Shown here: positions 36,584 to 47,638 of the stretch, one piece after another
Layout of the letters: each line of letters starts with the position of its first letter
Position numbering within the stretch: the first letter of the stretch is position 1
Assembly: GCF_023101765.2 (NCBI RefSeq)
Contig: NC_064230.1
Coordinates: 6,448,001 to 6,512,000, forward strand
Direction: 5' to 3'
DNA from: Spodoptera frugiperda
Taxonomy: Eukaryota > Arthropoda > Insecta > Lepidoptera > Noctuidae
DNA length: 64,000 nucleotides
Position numbers and translations under genes: made by a program
The notes under the pieces: model-generated
The model's input: only the letters and a program-made list of their open reading frames with translations
Database searches by the model: none
Told to the model about the DNA's origin: nothing

Positions 36584-37034
36584 GTAAGTAATCTATATTA
36601 ATTTTACATGCAATTTATTACTTTTTAAAAGGTTCAGGTTTATCAAAGAGTGTTACCGAGCAGATTCTGTTAAATATGTAATCCTTTATTTTAAAGCGGA
36701 AAATTTACAAATGACCTCTCCTGCCTAGGGCGAGGCGAGGGGGAGTGTCAGATTCTTAATGACTAAATACCACCCCGTTCCTACTCCTGCTTTTCGAGTC
36801 GGAGCCACGGTAGTCAGCAGCTCCGGATCAGGTAGCTCTACTGGGCCCCATCTGTGTTGGTCTGATGGCTCTTTGGGACACGCGCAGAACGCGACGCGCC
36901 GCACGCACGGGTCTGGTTCTATTCGGGCGGCGAGCTACCCTTGCTCGCTGTCCACAGCTGTACACCATACCTGGATTCCATAAGTCCAGGTTGTTTTAGG
37001 GTGGTATTATAAAAAGCTATTTTGCTTACAAAGA

Positions 37035-37320
37035 TTTTTTACATTGAATGGGTCGACGTTTGGCCGCTATCTCGCCCGATTAAGTGATGATGCGGCCTAC
37101 GATGGAGCACGTCTGCCCATAAGCAACCTATTCACTCGGGCTTTGAAGACACCCAGGTTATACCCATCAGGAAACACAGACTCCGGCAAGGAGTTCCACT
37201 CCCTAGCAGTTCGCACAAGGAAGCTTGAAACGAAGCGCTTCGTGCGAGTGGGTGGGATATCTACCATGAAGCGGTGGCGCTTCGCCGATTGTCTTGTGGT
37301 TCGAAGATGATAATGAAGAT
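37035..37320 (-). mobile_element. LINE tail A between G and Y
   Basis: Well-preserved antisense copy, carrying the inverse of 'CGGCGAGGCGTCACCG' and of 'REWNSLPESVFPDGYNLGVF' (nucleotide level). Confidence 0.75.
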
Positions 37321-37507
37321 TTGATTTACCACCTATTAGCTAGTACATCGATCTGACTTATCGGTTAATAATCTAAGACGTCCTATTCAATATTTAATAA
37401 ACATAATTTCATTAGTCTTTCCAAAATATTTTCCTTCACCTAAAGATATGCTATGAAGTGAACCGTGCAAGATGGTATTCCAAATAGATTTTAATTAATT
37501 CTTCTGG

Positions 37508-37514
37508 TATATAT
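37508..37514 (+). promoter_or_regulatory. TATA box of gene Y
   Basis: TATATAT at 46-52 bp before the gene Y ATG. The expected start site falls near 37539 (CCACAGAC). Confidence 0.6.
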
Positions 37515-37559
37515 GGCGCAGTTTGCTTAGTTAAGGCCACAGACTGTCCAAGCAACACA

Positions 37560-39135
37560 ATGTCTGCCAAAGCAATTATATTAGCCGGTGAGTTGAATAT
37601 TGTATTATTTGTTATTTTTTACAACATTAAATAATACTTAGCCACCCGAACCAGCTTCTAATGGGTGCAATTTTGATATATTATGCATGTATCATATATT
37701 ATAAACATTCCTTCTTTTTAAACTTTTTGCAAATTGTAAACTGATTGCCTTGTACCTCATATGCGATATCTAAGATAATCTATCAAAGAGTCTTATATCC
37801 CATTTCTGGTTTAAATAAAGTATTATTGAGGTTTTTTGGCAAATAACTCTTTAATATCATTATATTATGGAGAAACTGGAAAAATTAATGTAAAAAAAAG
37901 AAGAAAATTTGTAGTAGGTATAGACCTAGTGTATTGAAATGGGTCCTCTCTTGATATAAGGGAACTCATACTCGTACATAACTTAATTCGAATTCACTAA
38001 CTAAAACTAAACGTATACAATTAAACAAACAAGTCAGTCGACAAAAAAAACGTATAATTTATCCTCTACAAATATCAAAACTGACTTCAATCATTCCATT
38101 TTTCCTATAGCATTCCTGTGCGTCGCTCGATGCAACCCGTTGGGTTTGGGCGGCACCACCGTCTGCGAGTCCAGCCCCAACTTCCTGGGCGGACTGGGCG
38201 GACTGGGCGGACTGGGCACGACAGTCTGTGAATCTGGACCCATCGGCCTGGGCGGCCTCGGCTATCTGGGCGGTATCGGTGGACTGGGCGGTTTAGGTGG
38301 CCTGGGGCTCGGAGGAATTGGGCTTGGCGGGCTAGGCTCGGCCACTGTTTGCGAATCCGTCCCAGCTTTTGGTTGGGGTGGACTTGGGTTGGGCGGTCTT
38401 GGCCTCGGTGGGATCGGAGGAGTCGGCTTAGGCGGGCTAGGACAAACCACTGTCTGTGAATCAAGCCCTAATTTAGGACTCGGTTTGGGAGGCCTTGGGA
38501 TGGGCGTCGGTGGTCTAGGTAGCGCTACTGTGTGTGAATCCATACCTAACTACGGATTGGGCGGTATCGGTTTAGGAGGTTTGGGCGGTATCGGTTTGGG
38601 CGGTCTTGGCCTAGCTGGGTTGGGCGGTATTGGACTGGGCGGTCTCGGTACAACTGTCTGTGAATCCGTACCTAATGTTGGACTCGGAGGTTTAGGCTAT
38701 TTGGGCGGTATCGGCGGCTTAGGTTTGGGCGGATTAGGATCAACAACCGTTTGCGAGTCCTCACCGAACCTAGGTTGGGGTATTGGCGGATTGGGGCTTG
38801 GCGGACTTGGCCCTATCGGCGCTTTGGGCGGTTTAGGCGGATTTGGGCTCGGAGGTATAGGCTTAGGAGGATTGGGTAGTGCTACCGTCTGTGAAACCAT
38901 TCCTAACTTGGGCTGGGGAGGTTTAGGTTACGGCGGTTTGGGCGGCCTAGGCGTGCCCTTGGGACTTGGCCTCGGAGGTATAGGCGGTTACGGGGGCTTG
39001 GGCCTAGGTTTGGGCGGACTCGGCGGGATTGCGGGCGGAACCACAGTCTGTGAATCCAGCCCTAATTTAGGTCTTGGCTTAGGTTTGGGCTACCCTGGCC
39101 TGGGAGTGGGGGTACTTGGACGTCCTTTTTTATAG
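37560..39135 (+). CDS. Gene Y: secreted Gly/Leu-repeat protein with nine TVCE motifs (350 aa)
   Basis: Exon 1, 37560-37587 (MSAKAIILA plus one base), donor GTGAGT. Exon 2, 38111-39135, acceptor CCTATAG, joined in phase 1 to give the signal peptide MSAKAIILAAFLCVARC. The mature protein is almost entirely GLGGLGG/GIGGLG blocks of 15-45 residues, separated by nine copies of [T/A]TVCE[S/T]-x-P, so cysteines are regularly spaced and odd in number. Gly is dominant, with Leu next. There is no homology I can name; the amino-acid style recalls eggshell, cuticle and silk proteins. TVC also occurs in genes E and C, which suggests shared chemistry. Codons are GC-rich compared with the flanks. The 523-bp intron is free of recognisable repeats. 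Confidence 0.88.
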
Positions 39136-40775
39136 ATACCAACACCTCTTCGTCCCATTATACTAGCAACACGATAATTAATGGGCCCTACCCCCTCGTG
39201 TCACGGGATAGTACCGGCACTTACACTGACCGTTCTCTTAAAATGGCTCTTTGATTATCATTAGAATTTAAGACGGGATATTTACCATGTTTATTCATGT
39301 TTATGAGTTTGTTTTATGGGACAAGCCCGCCACAACCTCCCATACCGCTGCAACTCCTGTGCACCAGGATCTACAGTAGATACAACCATGAAAACACCGG
39401 AACACTGAAGTCCAACGTCCCAGTGACATGAATGACTGTCTTGGATCCAAATGTCTGTTTCCGATATTTCGACACTGTTGCAAACCATGATCACGGGTGT
39501 ACTGGTAAATACATATTATGCCGTCATAAGTTCTAATGTTAGTGTTAGTGACCATGTCAGTTTATATAATTATATGGCTCTCCGATTTTTATTCAAAGCA
39601 TGATAAAAAAAACTTCAGGTGTTTTGTTTTTTGCAGACTTAATATTGGTAAAAAAGTATTTGAAAAAGATTTTTTTTTTGGTTATCCTATATTTTTTTTT
39701 TTTATGTTTCTTGCTGTTGTTTTTTTTAAATGATCTCATTATAATAAGTAAGTGGTTCTTTAATTTTTATTCTAAAATTTTTTTTTGTTTGTGAATAGTC
39801 TGTATCGAATAACAACGCCTGGATTGAAAAAATAACTTCTGTTACTATGTATTATGTATTAGTATTGTGTCAAATTCAAAATTTTAAACAAAATTATTAC
39901 ATAATTATGTATTTGTTTTATGTGTTATATATGTATCTTTTTGGCAAAATAAATATTGTATGTATTTAATGTTTTTGTTTCTTTTCGTTTTTTTCTATTG
40001 ATAATATCGAATTCTCTGCAATATATTATCCTTTTTTCTCACTTTCAAAATCAAAGTCAAAGCATTTATATTTCAATTAATCCTAAAATAGGCACTTATC
40101 AAACGTCCAATTGAATTGTCCGTCAGTCTGTCTGTCAGTGAAGCTAGATCCTCCTTCCAAAGTGTAGCTTCGAATGGAGAGGAACGAGCAAAAAATTCAA
40201 AAAAAACCTTGAATTTATGACATTTACTAAATTGACAGATAAATTGAAAGATTATTTAGACACACTGACAAACGGTGAAGGAAAATATCGTGAGGGAACC
40301 TGGACTTATAATTGAGTTTTTTTTTTCATACAAATTATCCATGTATGCGTTTGTTATGAAAGAGCTATCTCGTTCACTGTCTCTGTCGCATCGTACGTAT
40401 TTGTGAACCACTTTATACAGAGTAGAGTCAATGTTTATTTAACTTCTTTATGTTCTCAAATTGAGTTAACTGGTCCGGGGTACGAAATTTCTTCTTGAGT
40501 TAACTGGTCCGGGGTATTTCACTATTCTAATGTTCAAACCAAACACTACCTCACATTAAAGCCGTGACACGTAGAACACCTTATATTCATAGTTTTTCTA
40601 TAGTATACAGAAATTTTATATACTATACACTTAAAACATAAGAAATCAAAAAAATAAAACCACAAAACTGCTCAAATAACCCGCACTATATTTCAAAACG
40701 CTCAATCAATTACAAATGTATACCGTTATATATTATATACATACAAATACATATATATTAAATTGTTACATAAAC
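39136..40775. other. Gene Y 3' UTR and convergent spacer before gene C
   Basis: The 3' UTR of Y probably runs to about 39970 (AATAAA at 39948) and contains a 190-bp repeat (39310-39500) that recurs at 51705-51866 and 55905-56040. The spacer then has a T10-type repeat (40045-40245) and MITE X (40365-40575). The last 200 bp are A/T-rich with no clear signal; gene C ends at 40776. Confidence 0.6.
39948..39953 (+). terminator. Probable gene Y polyadenylation signal
   Basis: AATAAA followed by T-rich sequence, about 810 bp after the stop. The long distance is explained in part by the inserted repeat at 39310-39500. Confidence 0.45.
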
Positions 40776-43700
40776 TTAGCATATGCAGGGGGGTGGCGGG
40801 CATGGGCACGGGCACGGCGGGGGACACGGTGGGGGACACGGACACGGACACGGACACGGACACGGACACGGACACGGACAAGGGGGGACGCACGGTGGTG
40901 GACAAGGGGGAGGACAGGGGCACGGGCAAGGAGGGGGACAGGGGGGACACGGGGGGGGACAGCAAGAACAAGGTGATCCCCCATCATTCTGGTTGGATAG
41001 ACGGCAAACGGTGGCTGATCCCAAGGTCCTGAAGTTCTGTGGGGGGTTTGGCTTGAAGCAGATGGTAGGGGGTGCGGGGACGACGATCTTCGGCGGTCGC
41101 ACGACTAGTGCGTCTGGTACTGGCGGCTGGACTGATGGTGGTTGTACCTGAGGATGTGGAGGTGATAGTGTAGTAGCTCTTTCGATTAGAGGTCACGGTT
41201 GGTGCGGCTGCCGGGTAACGTGTAGTGGGTTTTGGCGCGGAACAACTCTTTGTGTGATCCACAAATTGTTGTTCCGGTTCTGGGTGTCATGTATATGTGA
41301 ACTTGTATGTTTGTAAACACACCCACGACACAGGAGGAAATCATAGTGTGGGGCAATATTAAAAAAAGTGTGGGTTATCAATGACCTCAACCAAGTTATT
41401 ATATGAGTATTTATTCGAGTATTTTTTCTATAAATGAGTAAATATTTTAGTGTTAGAGAGTTTTGAAATATTATATTAAAATATGAGTGAAGTTACTGGA
41501 GGCCCAATAACTCCCCTTCCCCATCTGCGATTCCCCAACATCCTTTAAATTCCTAACCTCCAAAAGGCAGCGCACTTGTAACGCCCCTGGTGTTTCAAAT
41601 GTCCATGAGCGGCGGCGATTGGGCCTCCGGTAACCTCACTCACACAACGCAAGCGTTGTTTCACGTCAGTTTTCTGCTCAGCCATGGTATCACTCCAGTG
41701 GAGCCGGCCCATTTGTGCCGAAGCATGGCTCTCCCACACTTATAATAATAATAATATGCTAACTTACCCTCATCGGTGGTGGTCTTGGCACAGCCACTGG
41801 TGGAGGTCGGACGATCAATGGGGGTGGTTGTGGGGGGTTCACAGCCGGCACCCTCACGTAGAAGGGGGCAGGAGTTGGCGGCTGCACGGGTGGTGGGCGG
41901 ACAGTAATGGGCTGCGGCGCTGGTGGCTGCACGGGGGCAGGTTTGACCCAGATCGCGGGGGGAGTGGGCAGCCTGATCTCTCCGGGGCGGACTATGATCG
42001 GGGGTGGCGTTGGGAACCGGATCTGTCCTGGCCTGATTAGGATTGAACCTGTGGGAGGATACAGTTGAAATATAAATTAAAAAGATACTTACGAGTAGGT
42101 ATACCTAAATATGATGAGAAGCTTTTATATAATATAATTTGTATAGGGTAGATAACTAATTTTTATTTCAATGTCCGTCTTGCAGATAATTTTAAAACAT
42201 TACACACATATTTTTTATTTTCTTACGGAAACAAATACTTTCGAAGATATATCGATTTCAAATATCACGTGACGTCACTTCTAGGTACGTTTTTTTTGTA
42301 TGCTCCCATTTCTAAACTTTGATTCGTTTTATATAAGTATTGTTAGATTATACACCAAAAAAAAAGTGATTTTTTTCCATTACCTAACTGACGGACTAAA
42401 AAGATTTTAAATTTTTATACCCCGTCATCATCCCTATTAAATAGCATTTATGCAAACTAAAGGTCTCAGCACACATATGGGATCGGAAAGGGATCGTAAC
42501 CGTAACGCCTTTCGCCTCGCTGTCAACCAGGCGTCAACCTACCGTATGCACGTAACGAAAGCGTATCAGCAGCGCCTGTACGTCAACTCGGCTACGGCTA
42601 GGCGACACCGACTAGACTAACACGATAGTTAGTCGGTACGGAGAGACGTAAGCGCGGGGACGGAGAAACGTAAGCGTGGGGACGATGAGCCGTAAGCGCG
42701 GGAATTCAAGTTCGGAGCCTGTTCCGAGGCGAGGCGATTACGTTATTATTCCGATTAGTGTGCGTTGCAGTAGGGAGTTTAAAACAAACCATTCTGAACG
42801 GCTCGAGGCGATACGGTGACGATCCCATATGTGTGCTGAGACCCTAAACGTGTATACAAAATTTCAGCTCAATCGGTTGAAGATATCTGCTTCGAAATTT
42901 TGTTGCAAGATTCCACTACACACATACATACATATATTGCAAATTAAATAAAAGATTGACTGCTTCGTTGGTCGAGTAGCCACAAGTGCGACTGCCGAAC
43001 AAGGGGTGTCAAGTTCGATTCCCGGCTCGGGCAAAGTATTACTGGGCTTTATTCGGTTTATCGAAAATTTCTCAATGGTAACACGAAGTCTGGAATTGTG
43101 TCCAGTATATGGCAATAGGCTCACCCCCTATTACATGGGACTTACAACATAAATTGTGAAAAGTGAGTGTACATTGTATAGCGGCATTATGTGCCGTAAT
43201 GACCACTTCTACCCCTTCGGGGATAAAAGGCGTGACGTTGTATAAAAGCTTATACATATAATTAGTAGACCAAGTCACTTACCACAAGGTGCCTGACCGT
43301 AGACATAATTGACCGGTGGCTCACACGGGTTGCAGGGGCCAATCTGTTGGGCTGCTCCATCGCAGGGGCTGCAGGGGGCAGGCTCCGGGGCTGGGCAGGG
43401 GCAGGGGAACTGCGGCTCCGGCTGCGGGCACGGCTGTCCCAGTACTGTGCCCAGGAATAGAACTGCGGAACACGAGAGTAGATTTAATTAGTTTATAGTT
43501 AAAATAAGTAGGTTATAAGGCTTCGGTTCGAAGAGCAGGAGTAGGAATGGGGTGGTTTTTTAGTCAGTAAGAGTCTGACATTCCCTCTCGCCTCGCCCAG
43601 GGCGAGAGAAGTCATCGGGTCGAGCAAAGTATTAATAGTTTTTTTTCGGTTTTTCTTAAATGTCTCAGTATTAGCACGGAGTCTGGTATTGTACCCAGTA

Positions 43701-44560
43701 TAACACAAATGGGGAAATAGTGGGTGTACCTACATTGTACATATTAGCATTACGTGCCGTAATTTGCAGCTCTGTCTACCCCGTCGGGATAAAAGGGGTG
43801 ACGATGCATGTAGTTAATCAAGTAATACAGTCTAGTGATACTATTACATGACATATAGAAAAGAAATTGGTTAATTATTATGTTATCGTCTTACTCACGT
43901 AACTGTTTGACGAGCAACTCGACTAGTTTTAGTAGTATCGCGACGCAGTTGTGTGCTGCGGAATGCTGCTCATGATTATGAGCCTCTAGCATAGCTTGAA
44001 ACTAGTCGAGTTCCTCGTCAAACAGTTACGTGAGTAAGCTGATAACATAATAATTAATTTAGTATGTCTCATGAAATTTATTATAAACAGAAATTGGTTA
44101 GTTTTCTAGCGCCCAGGTGTAAATAAGGCCAGACCACCATAGATGAGGCCCAGTAGGGCTGATGCCTGATCTGGAGCTGCGGACAACGTAACAGGTTACC
44201 GGGGCTCCAGCTCAAAGCAGGAGTAGGAACGGGGTGGTTTTTAGTCAATAAGAGTTTTTTTTAACATTGATAAATCTGCGTTTGGCCAATAACCTGCTTA
44301 CTGCCAGGACGGCGAAGCGAAGATGTGGCCGAGGATGGAGCACACAGACTTAGAAAGTACCTATTCACTCTGACCTTGAAAAGACCCGGGTTGTATTTCT
44401 CAGGAAAGATAGAAAAGAGTCTGACACTCCCTCTCGCCTCAACCAAGGCGGGAGAAGTCATTGGATGATTTTCTCCCCTCAAAAAAGGTATAAATACATA
44501 GGAATATTAAAATAAATATATTTATTTACCCGATAACCATATGACTGTGCCCTTTGCCAT
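40776..44560 (-). CDS. Gene C: secreted Pro-rich protein with Cys-Pro tail (287 aa)
   Basis: Four exons: 44560-44530, 43462-43283, 42048-41768 and 41147-40776, with phases 1, 1 and 0. Donors are GTAAAT, GTAAGT and GTAAGT; acceptors are CCGCAG, CCACAG and CCTCAG. Signal peptide MAKGTVIWLSVLFLGTVLG, then a Cys/Pro/Glu N-terminal segment (QPCPQPEPQFPCPCPAPEP), a middle of about 130 residues with repeats such as PIIVRPG, PITVRPPPVQPP and PLIVRPPPV, then PAPPTICF and GSATVCRL. The last 60 residues are almost only Cys and Pro, partly strict (CP)n, ending PPPPCIC. It is a paralogue of gene D with the same order of segments. Dense Cys suggests disulphide cross-linking in an extracellular material (inference). 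An antisense frame rich in HGHG is a shadow of the Cys-Pro codons. Confidence 0.87.
41193..41367 (+). mobile_element. SINE B inserted 45 bp upstream of gene C exon 4
   Basis: Head 'CACGGTTGGTGCGGCTGCC', an internal deletion around the B box, and tail 'GTGTGGGGCAATATTAAAAA'. It lies antisense to gene C, just beyond the branch-point region of the last intron. Confidence 0.7.
41488..41745. repeat. Rearranged, head-to-head repeat C in gene C intron 3
   Basis: A plus-oriented 3' part (41488-41628) runs straight into a minus-oriented 5' part (41629-41745), joined at 'GGCGGCGATTGGGCCTCCGG'. The donor of gene C exon 3 is about 20 bp away. Confidence 0.7.
42461..42845. mobile_element. MITE Y in gene C intron 2
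   Basis: Inverted ends 'GGTCTCAGCACACATATGGG' and 'CCCATATGTGTGCTGAGACC' are perfect over at least 20 bp. The GC-rich interior has repeated 'CGTAAGCG' words. Only one copy is seen in this window. Confidence 0.8.
42960..43240 (+). mobile_element. SINE A in gene C intron 2
   Basis: Head 'TGCTTCGTTGGTCGAGTAG', B-box-like 'AAGTTCGATTCCCGG', tail 'GGATAAAAGGCGTGACGTT'. It ends about 40 bp before the gene C exon 2 donor. Confidence 0.8.
43876..44064. mobile_element. Foldback P copy (complete arms)
   Basis: 'TTACTCACGTAACTGTTTGACGAG' (first 20: TTACTCACGTAACTGTTTGA) in the left arm is mirrored by 'TCGTCAAACAGTTACGTGAG' in the right arm. The arms extend through 'AATTATTATGTTATC'. The centre is GC-rich. 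Confidence 0.75.
44256..44414 (-). mobile_element. 5'-truncated LINE tail inside repeat D, with target duplication
   Basis: Flanked by AAGAGT at 44250-44255 and 44415-44420. The left edge is a poly-T run (poly-A tail of a minus-strand insertion). The same tail recurs at 56249-56405. Confidence 0.8.
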
Positions 44561-44600
44561 TTTTCGATCGTCTGATGTTAGTTTGGAAGACATTGCATCT

Positions 44601-44606
44601 TTTATA
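44601..44606 (-). promoter_or_regulatory. TATA box of gene C
   Basis: TATAAA within GGGTATAAAAG on the minus strand. It is followed about 30 bp later by an ATCAGA initiator (44576-44571) and then the ATG at 44560. Confidence 0.7.
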
Positions 44607-44989
44607 CCCTAGACAAGCCGCCATCTTAGATTTCTGAACACAATTCAAAATATACCCTATCACCTTGGATTTAAAATTCAATTTCGATATGCAATTGATT
44701 AATGTATTGTCATACTTAAATGATATTGTTTTAAAATGCTTCGAGAAATATTTTTTAAATTTGGAATTATTTAGTTTTGCAACACTGGTTAGCGTTAACG
44801 GTTTTCGGATTTGAATTTCAAAATAAGAATGTGTAGTCAAAATGTTTTGAATTGTTAAATTCGTTTTTGTGTTTAGTTTACTTTATCGGTACTTTAAGTT
44901 TAAAAAAATATGTCTTCATTTAATTTTTCTTATCGCATGTCTTTTAACATCTAATTTAAAGTAGGTATTACTATAATTCGAAGTGATTC

Positions 44990-45265
44990 GCCATGCTTCG
45001 GCACTATTGGGCCGGCTCGACCGGAGTGATACAACGGCCGAGCTGGACACCGACGTGAAACTACGCTTGCGTTGTATTTCGTTGTGTAAATGAGTTTACC
45101 GGAGGCCTAATTACCCCAATCTTCCTAATCCCCGATTCCCCAACAACCCTTAAATTCCTAACCCCCAAAAGGCCGACAGCGCTCTTGTAACGCCTGTAGT
45201 GTTTCGGGTGTCCAAAGGCGGTGGCGATTGCTGATCACCAGGTGATTCGTCTTCCTGTTAACCGG
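44990..45265 (+). repeat. Repeat C copy
   Basis: Complete copy from 'CGCCATGCTTCGGCACTATT' to 'CTTCCTGTTAACCGG'. Confidence 0.8.
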
Positions 45266-46140
45266 TATTTTTTTCCAAGGTGGAAAATTCTCATGGAGCC
45301 CTCTCGCCTGGGGGGACGAAAGGGACTGTCAGACTTTTACTGACTAAAACACACCCCGGTGTCCCATCTCACACGTGGGTACGAGGGTGCGGGAAACAAA
45401 ATTCTTCCGCAGCCCCCGAACTCGTGGCGGCCTGCCTTGCCAGGCCCCACCTCAAGATGCACAGAGGAAGAGGAGTGAGGTGTTGACCTCCTCCGTGCTA
45501 CGTCTCGGAGGCGTGTGTGGACACAACACGCGCCACCATCTCGGGTCCTTTAGGATAACGGGGACTTCCCCAAGTCCACCGTCCCCGGACCCATTTAGGG
45601 GGGTCGAAAGAGAGCAATTTCTGCTCTCCTTCGACGCCCGGTGCGCCTGCTGCGAGAAGGTACAGAAGTTGTGACTTCCCTTTCCCTCTCCGCAGCCTCC
45701 TTCTGCGACATGACATCTTCGCAGAAGGACATCACTGCAGCCCACGACTCTGCACTGCCGACCATTTTTTGGATCTCTCTGTCAACAATTCAGAAATACG
45801 GTACATCTCAACATACTAATGAGCAAAGGCGTCGGCTCTCGACCTCTCATACGGAGAAATAATGAGTACCTTTTTCGTGAGGAGGAGAATCATCTAATGA
45901 TTTCTCCCGCCTTGGGCGATTGTCAGACTCTTACTGACTAAAAACCACCCCGTTCCTACTCCTGCTTTTCCAGCCGGAGCCCCGGTAAACCCGCTAGGTA
46001 GTCCGCAACTCTGGGATCCCTGTTACACTAGACTCATAACGTAACTGGTTAAGAATGCATGTTATTTATCGAATGCCTTATATATTGGTAAATACAAGTA
46101 AATATCATAGCGAACAGTAACTTATATCAATCTTTAATAT

Positions 46141-46332
46141 AGCTTCAAGCTTCCTTGTGCGAACTGCTAGGGAGTGGAATTCTTTGCCGGAGTCTGTGTT
46201 TCCTGATGGGTATAACCTGGGTGTCTTCAAAGCCCGAGTGAATAGATTGCTTATGGGCAGACGTGCTCCCTCGTAGGCTGCATCATCACTTACCATCAGG
46301 CGAGATAGTGGCCAAACGAAAACCCATCAAAT
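46141..46332 (+). mobile_element. LINE tail A
   Basis: Begins 'GCTTCAAGCTTCCTTGTGCG' and ends near 'CCAAACGAAAACCCATCAAA'. Sense orientation, 5'-truncated. Confidence 0.75.
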
Positions 46333-46369
46333 ATATAAAAAAACTAAGCCAATTTTTTTTAAACTCAAT

Positions 46370-46470
46370 AGATTTTAAAGCAACTGATATATGAAAAATA
46401 GGACCTAATATTGCGCCTTATGGTATCCCTGTATTTCTAATTAGAGCACTAATGAACTCATTTTGGTAAA
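46370..46470 (-). pseudogene. Decayed reverse-transcriptase fragment
   Basis: The minus strand reads G-I-P-stop-G-A-I-L-G-P-I-F, the GIPQGAILGP motif of non-LTR reverse transcriptases with the Gln codon changed to TAA. The fragment is about 30 codons. Confidence 0.5.
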
Positions 46471-46539
46471 ATTAATTTCATTTAATGTTGTTAAACAGTT
46501 AAAATTATACCGTATGCGGTATTCTACTATATACTCTTA

Positions 46540-46920
46540 TGACTTAATTTAAATCACATATTTGTTATCATCTTGGCTGACAATAGCGAAATATGCCCAG
46601 TCGGTAAGCCAAAAAGTGCATTATTCTCTTTGAGCTAATTTGGACACTCTTTACAAATTATACGGCATTATAACAGCCGCGCCGCATGTCCGTAACATTC
46701 CTAGACAACCTACTACATTACAGCTCTTCTGTGGTCAAGGAACGTGGAGCTGTTCTCACAGAATTTAATACTTGATTTATTTCATTAGGTATTTATTTTG
46801 TTTGAAAATAGATTTTTTTAAAATTTTATGTTTTCGTTGAAATATAGCTGTATCATGCTTCTGTGGACGAGTACTACTTGTAGTTTCATTTAAGTCATAT
46901 AAGTGATCTCCATACTGTAT
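46540..46920 (+). repeat. Element V copy 1
   Basis: About 380 bp matching 54880-55250 in inverse orientation. Shared words include 'CATGTCCGTAACATTCCTAG', 'CTACTACATTACAGCTCTTC' (approximately) and 'GCTTCTGTGGACGAGTACTA'. It encodes no long frame. Confidence 0.7.
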
Positions 46921-47320
46921 AAGAATACAATTATTATTGACTTACATAAAAATTTCATTTCAAAACCCCTTTTCATCATTTATAACGTCAAACGCTTGAG
47001 ACAAATCATAAAAGTATGTCTTGTGCATTTTCGTATTTTTAATTCGGGTAGAGAGAGTGACATATGTTGTTCTTTTCACCAATTCATAAATTTACTTGTC
47101 GGGAGAGTCATGCTTCAGTACGAATGGGTCGGCTCGACCGGAGTGATACCACGGCCCAGCAGAAAACCGACGTGAAACAACTTGCGTTGTGTTTCATTGT
47201 GTGAGTGAGGTTACAGGGACTCATGCGAAACTTCTTAAGGTCCAACTACCTTATTTATAACGAAAAATAAAATCCTCTTATTCTTGAAGATTTTTTTTTT
47301 TTTTTTTTTTTATTTTTAAA

Positions 47321-47511
47321 AACGTTGCCCCACACTAGGATTGTTTCCTGTGTCGTGGGTGCGTTCACAAACATACAAGTTCACATACACATGACACCCA
47401 GACCCGAAACAACAATTTGTGGATCACACAAAAAGTTGCTCCTTGCGGGAATCGAACCCGCTACCCGTTGCGCGGCAGCCAGTTGCCCAGCCACTGCACC
47501 AACCGTGCAAT
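47321..47511 (-). mobile_element. SINE B with poly-A tail
   Basis: The antisense copy carries the B-box complement 'GGGAATCGAACCCGC'. A T run of over 20 bases at 47291-47315 is its A-tail. Confidence 0.8.
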
Positions 47512-47638
47512 CATCCGTGCAGATTGATATTATCTACTAGTGTTCTGATTACGTTCTATATTATTAAGACATTTATCAGTATAATATATTTATCAGCAAC
47601 CCTACTCTTTTTGTGGGTGCCTCAAAAGCTAAGACTAA

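Larger units (their letters stand above)
36086..37559. other. Divergent upstream region shared by genes G and Y
   Basis: G (minus) and Y (plus) are transcribed away from this 1.47-kb interval. It holds a 27-bp word repeated at about 36348 and 36458 ('CCATCAGTTGACTGGACAAT'), a candidate orphan signal exon (36544-36583), a reversed long repeat D (36705-36960) and a reversed LINE tail A (37035-37320). About 240 bp next to Y is unique-looking and carries its TATA box. Confidence 0.6.
43508..44485. other. Repeats in gene C intron 1
   Basis: Repeat D part (43508-43620) joined to a SINE A body fragment (43617-43814), foldback P (43876-44064), then another repeat D (44130-44485) interrupted by a LINE tail (44256-44414). 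Confidence 0.7.

Noticed and set aside
38111..39135. Classical chorion A/B protein for gene Y
   Set aside because: Gly-Leu repeats are superficially similar, but the conserved chorion central domain and the Gly-Tyr arms are not visible.
40783..41151. Plus-strand frame rich in HGHGHG, like a His/Gly metal-binding protein
   Set aside because: It is the antisense shadow of the gene C Cys-Pro tail; no signal peptide, promoter or splice context on that strand.
45275..45890. GC-rich frames of 70-99 codons as a host gene
   Set aside because: Overlapping frames on both strands, no splice or signal context, and the segment ends in repeat D; it looks like part of a longer repeat.
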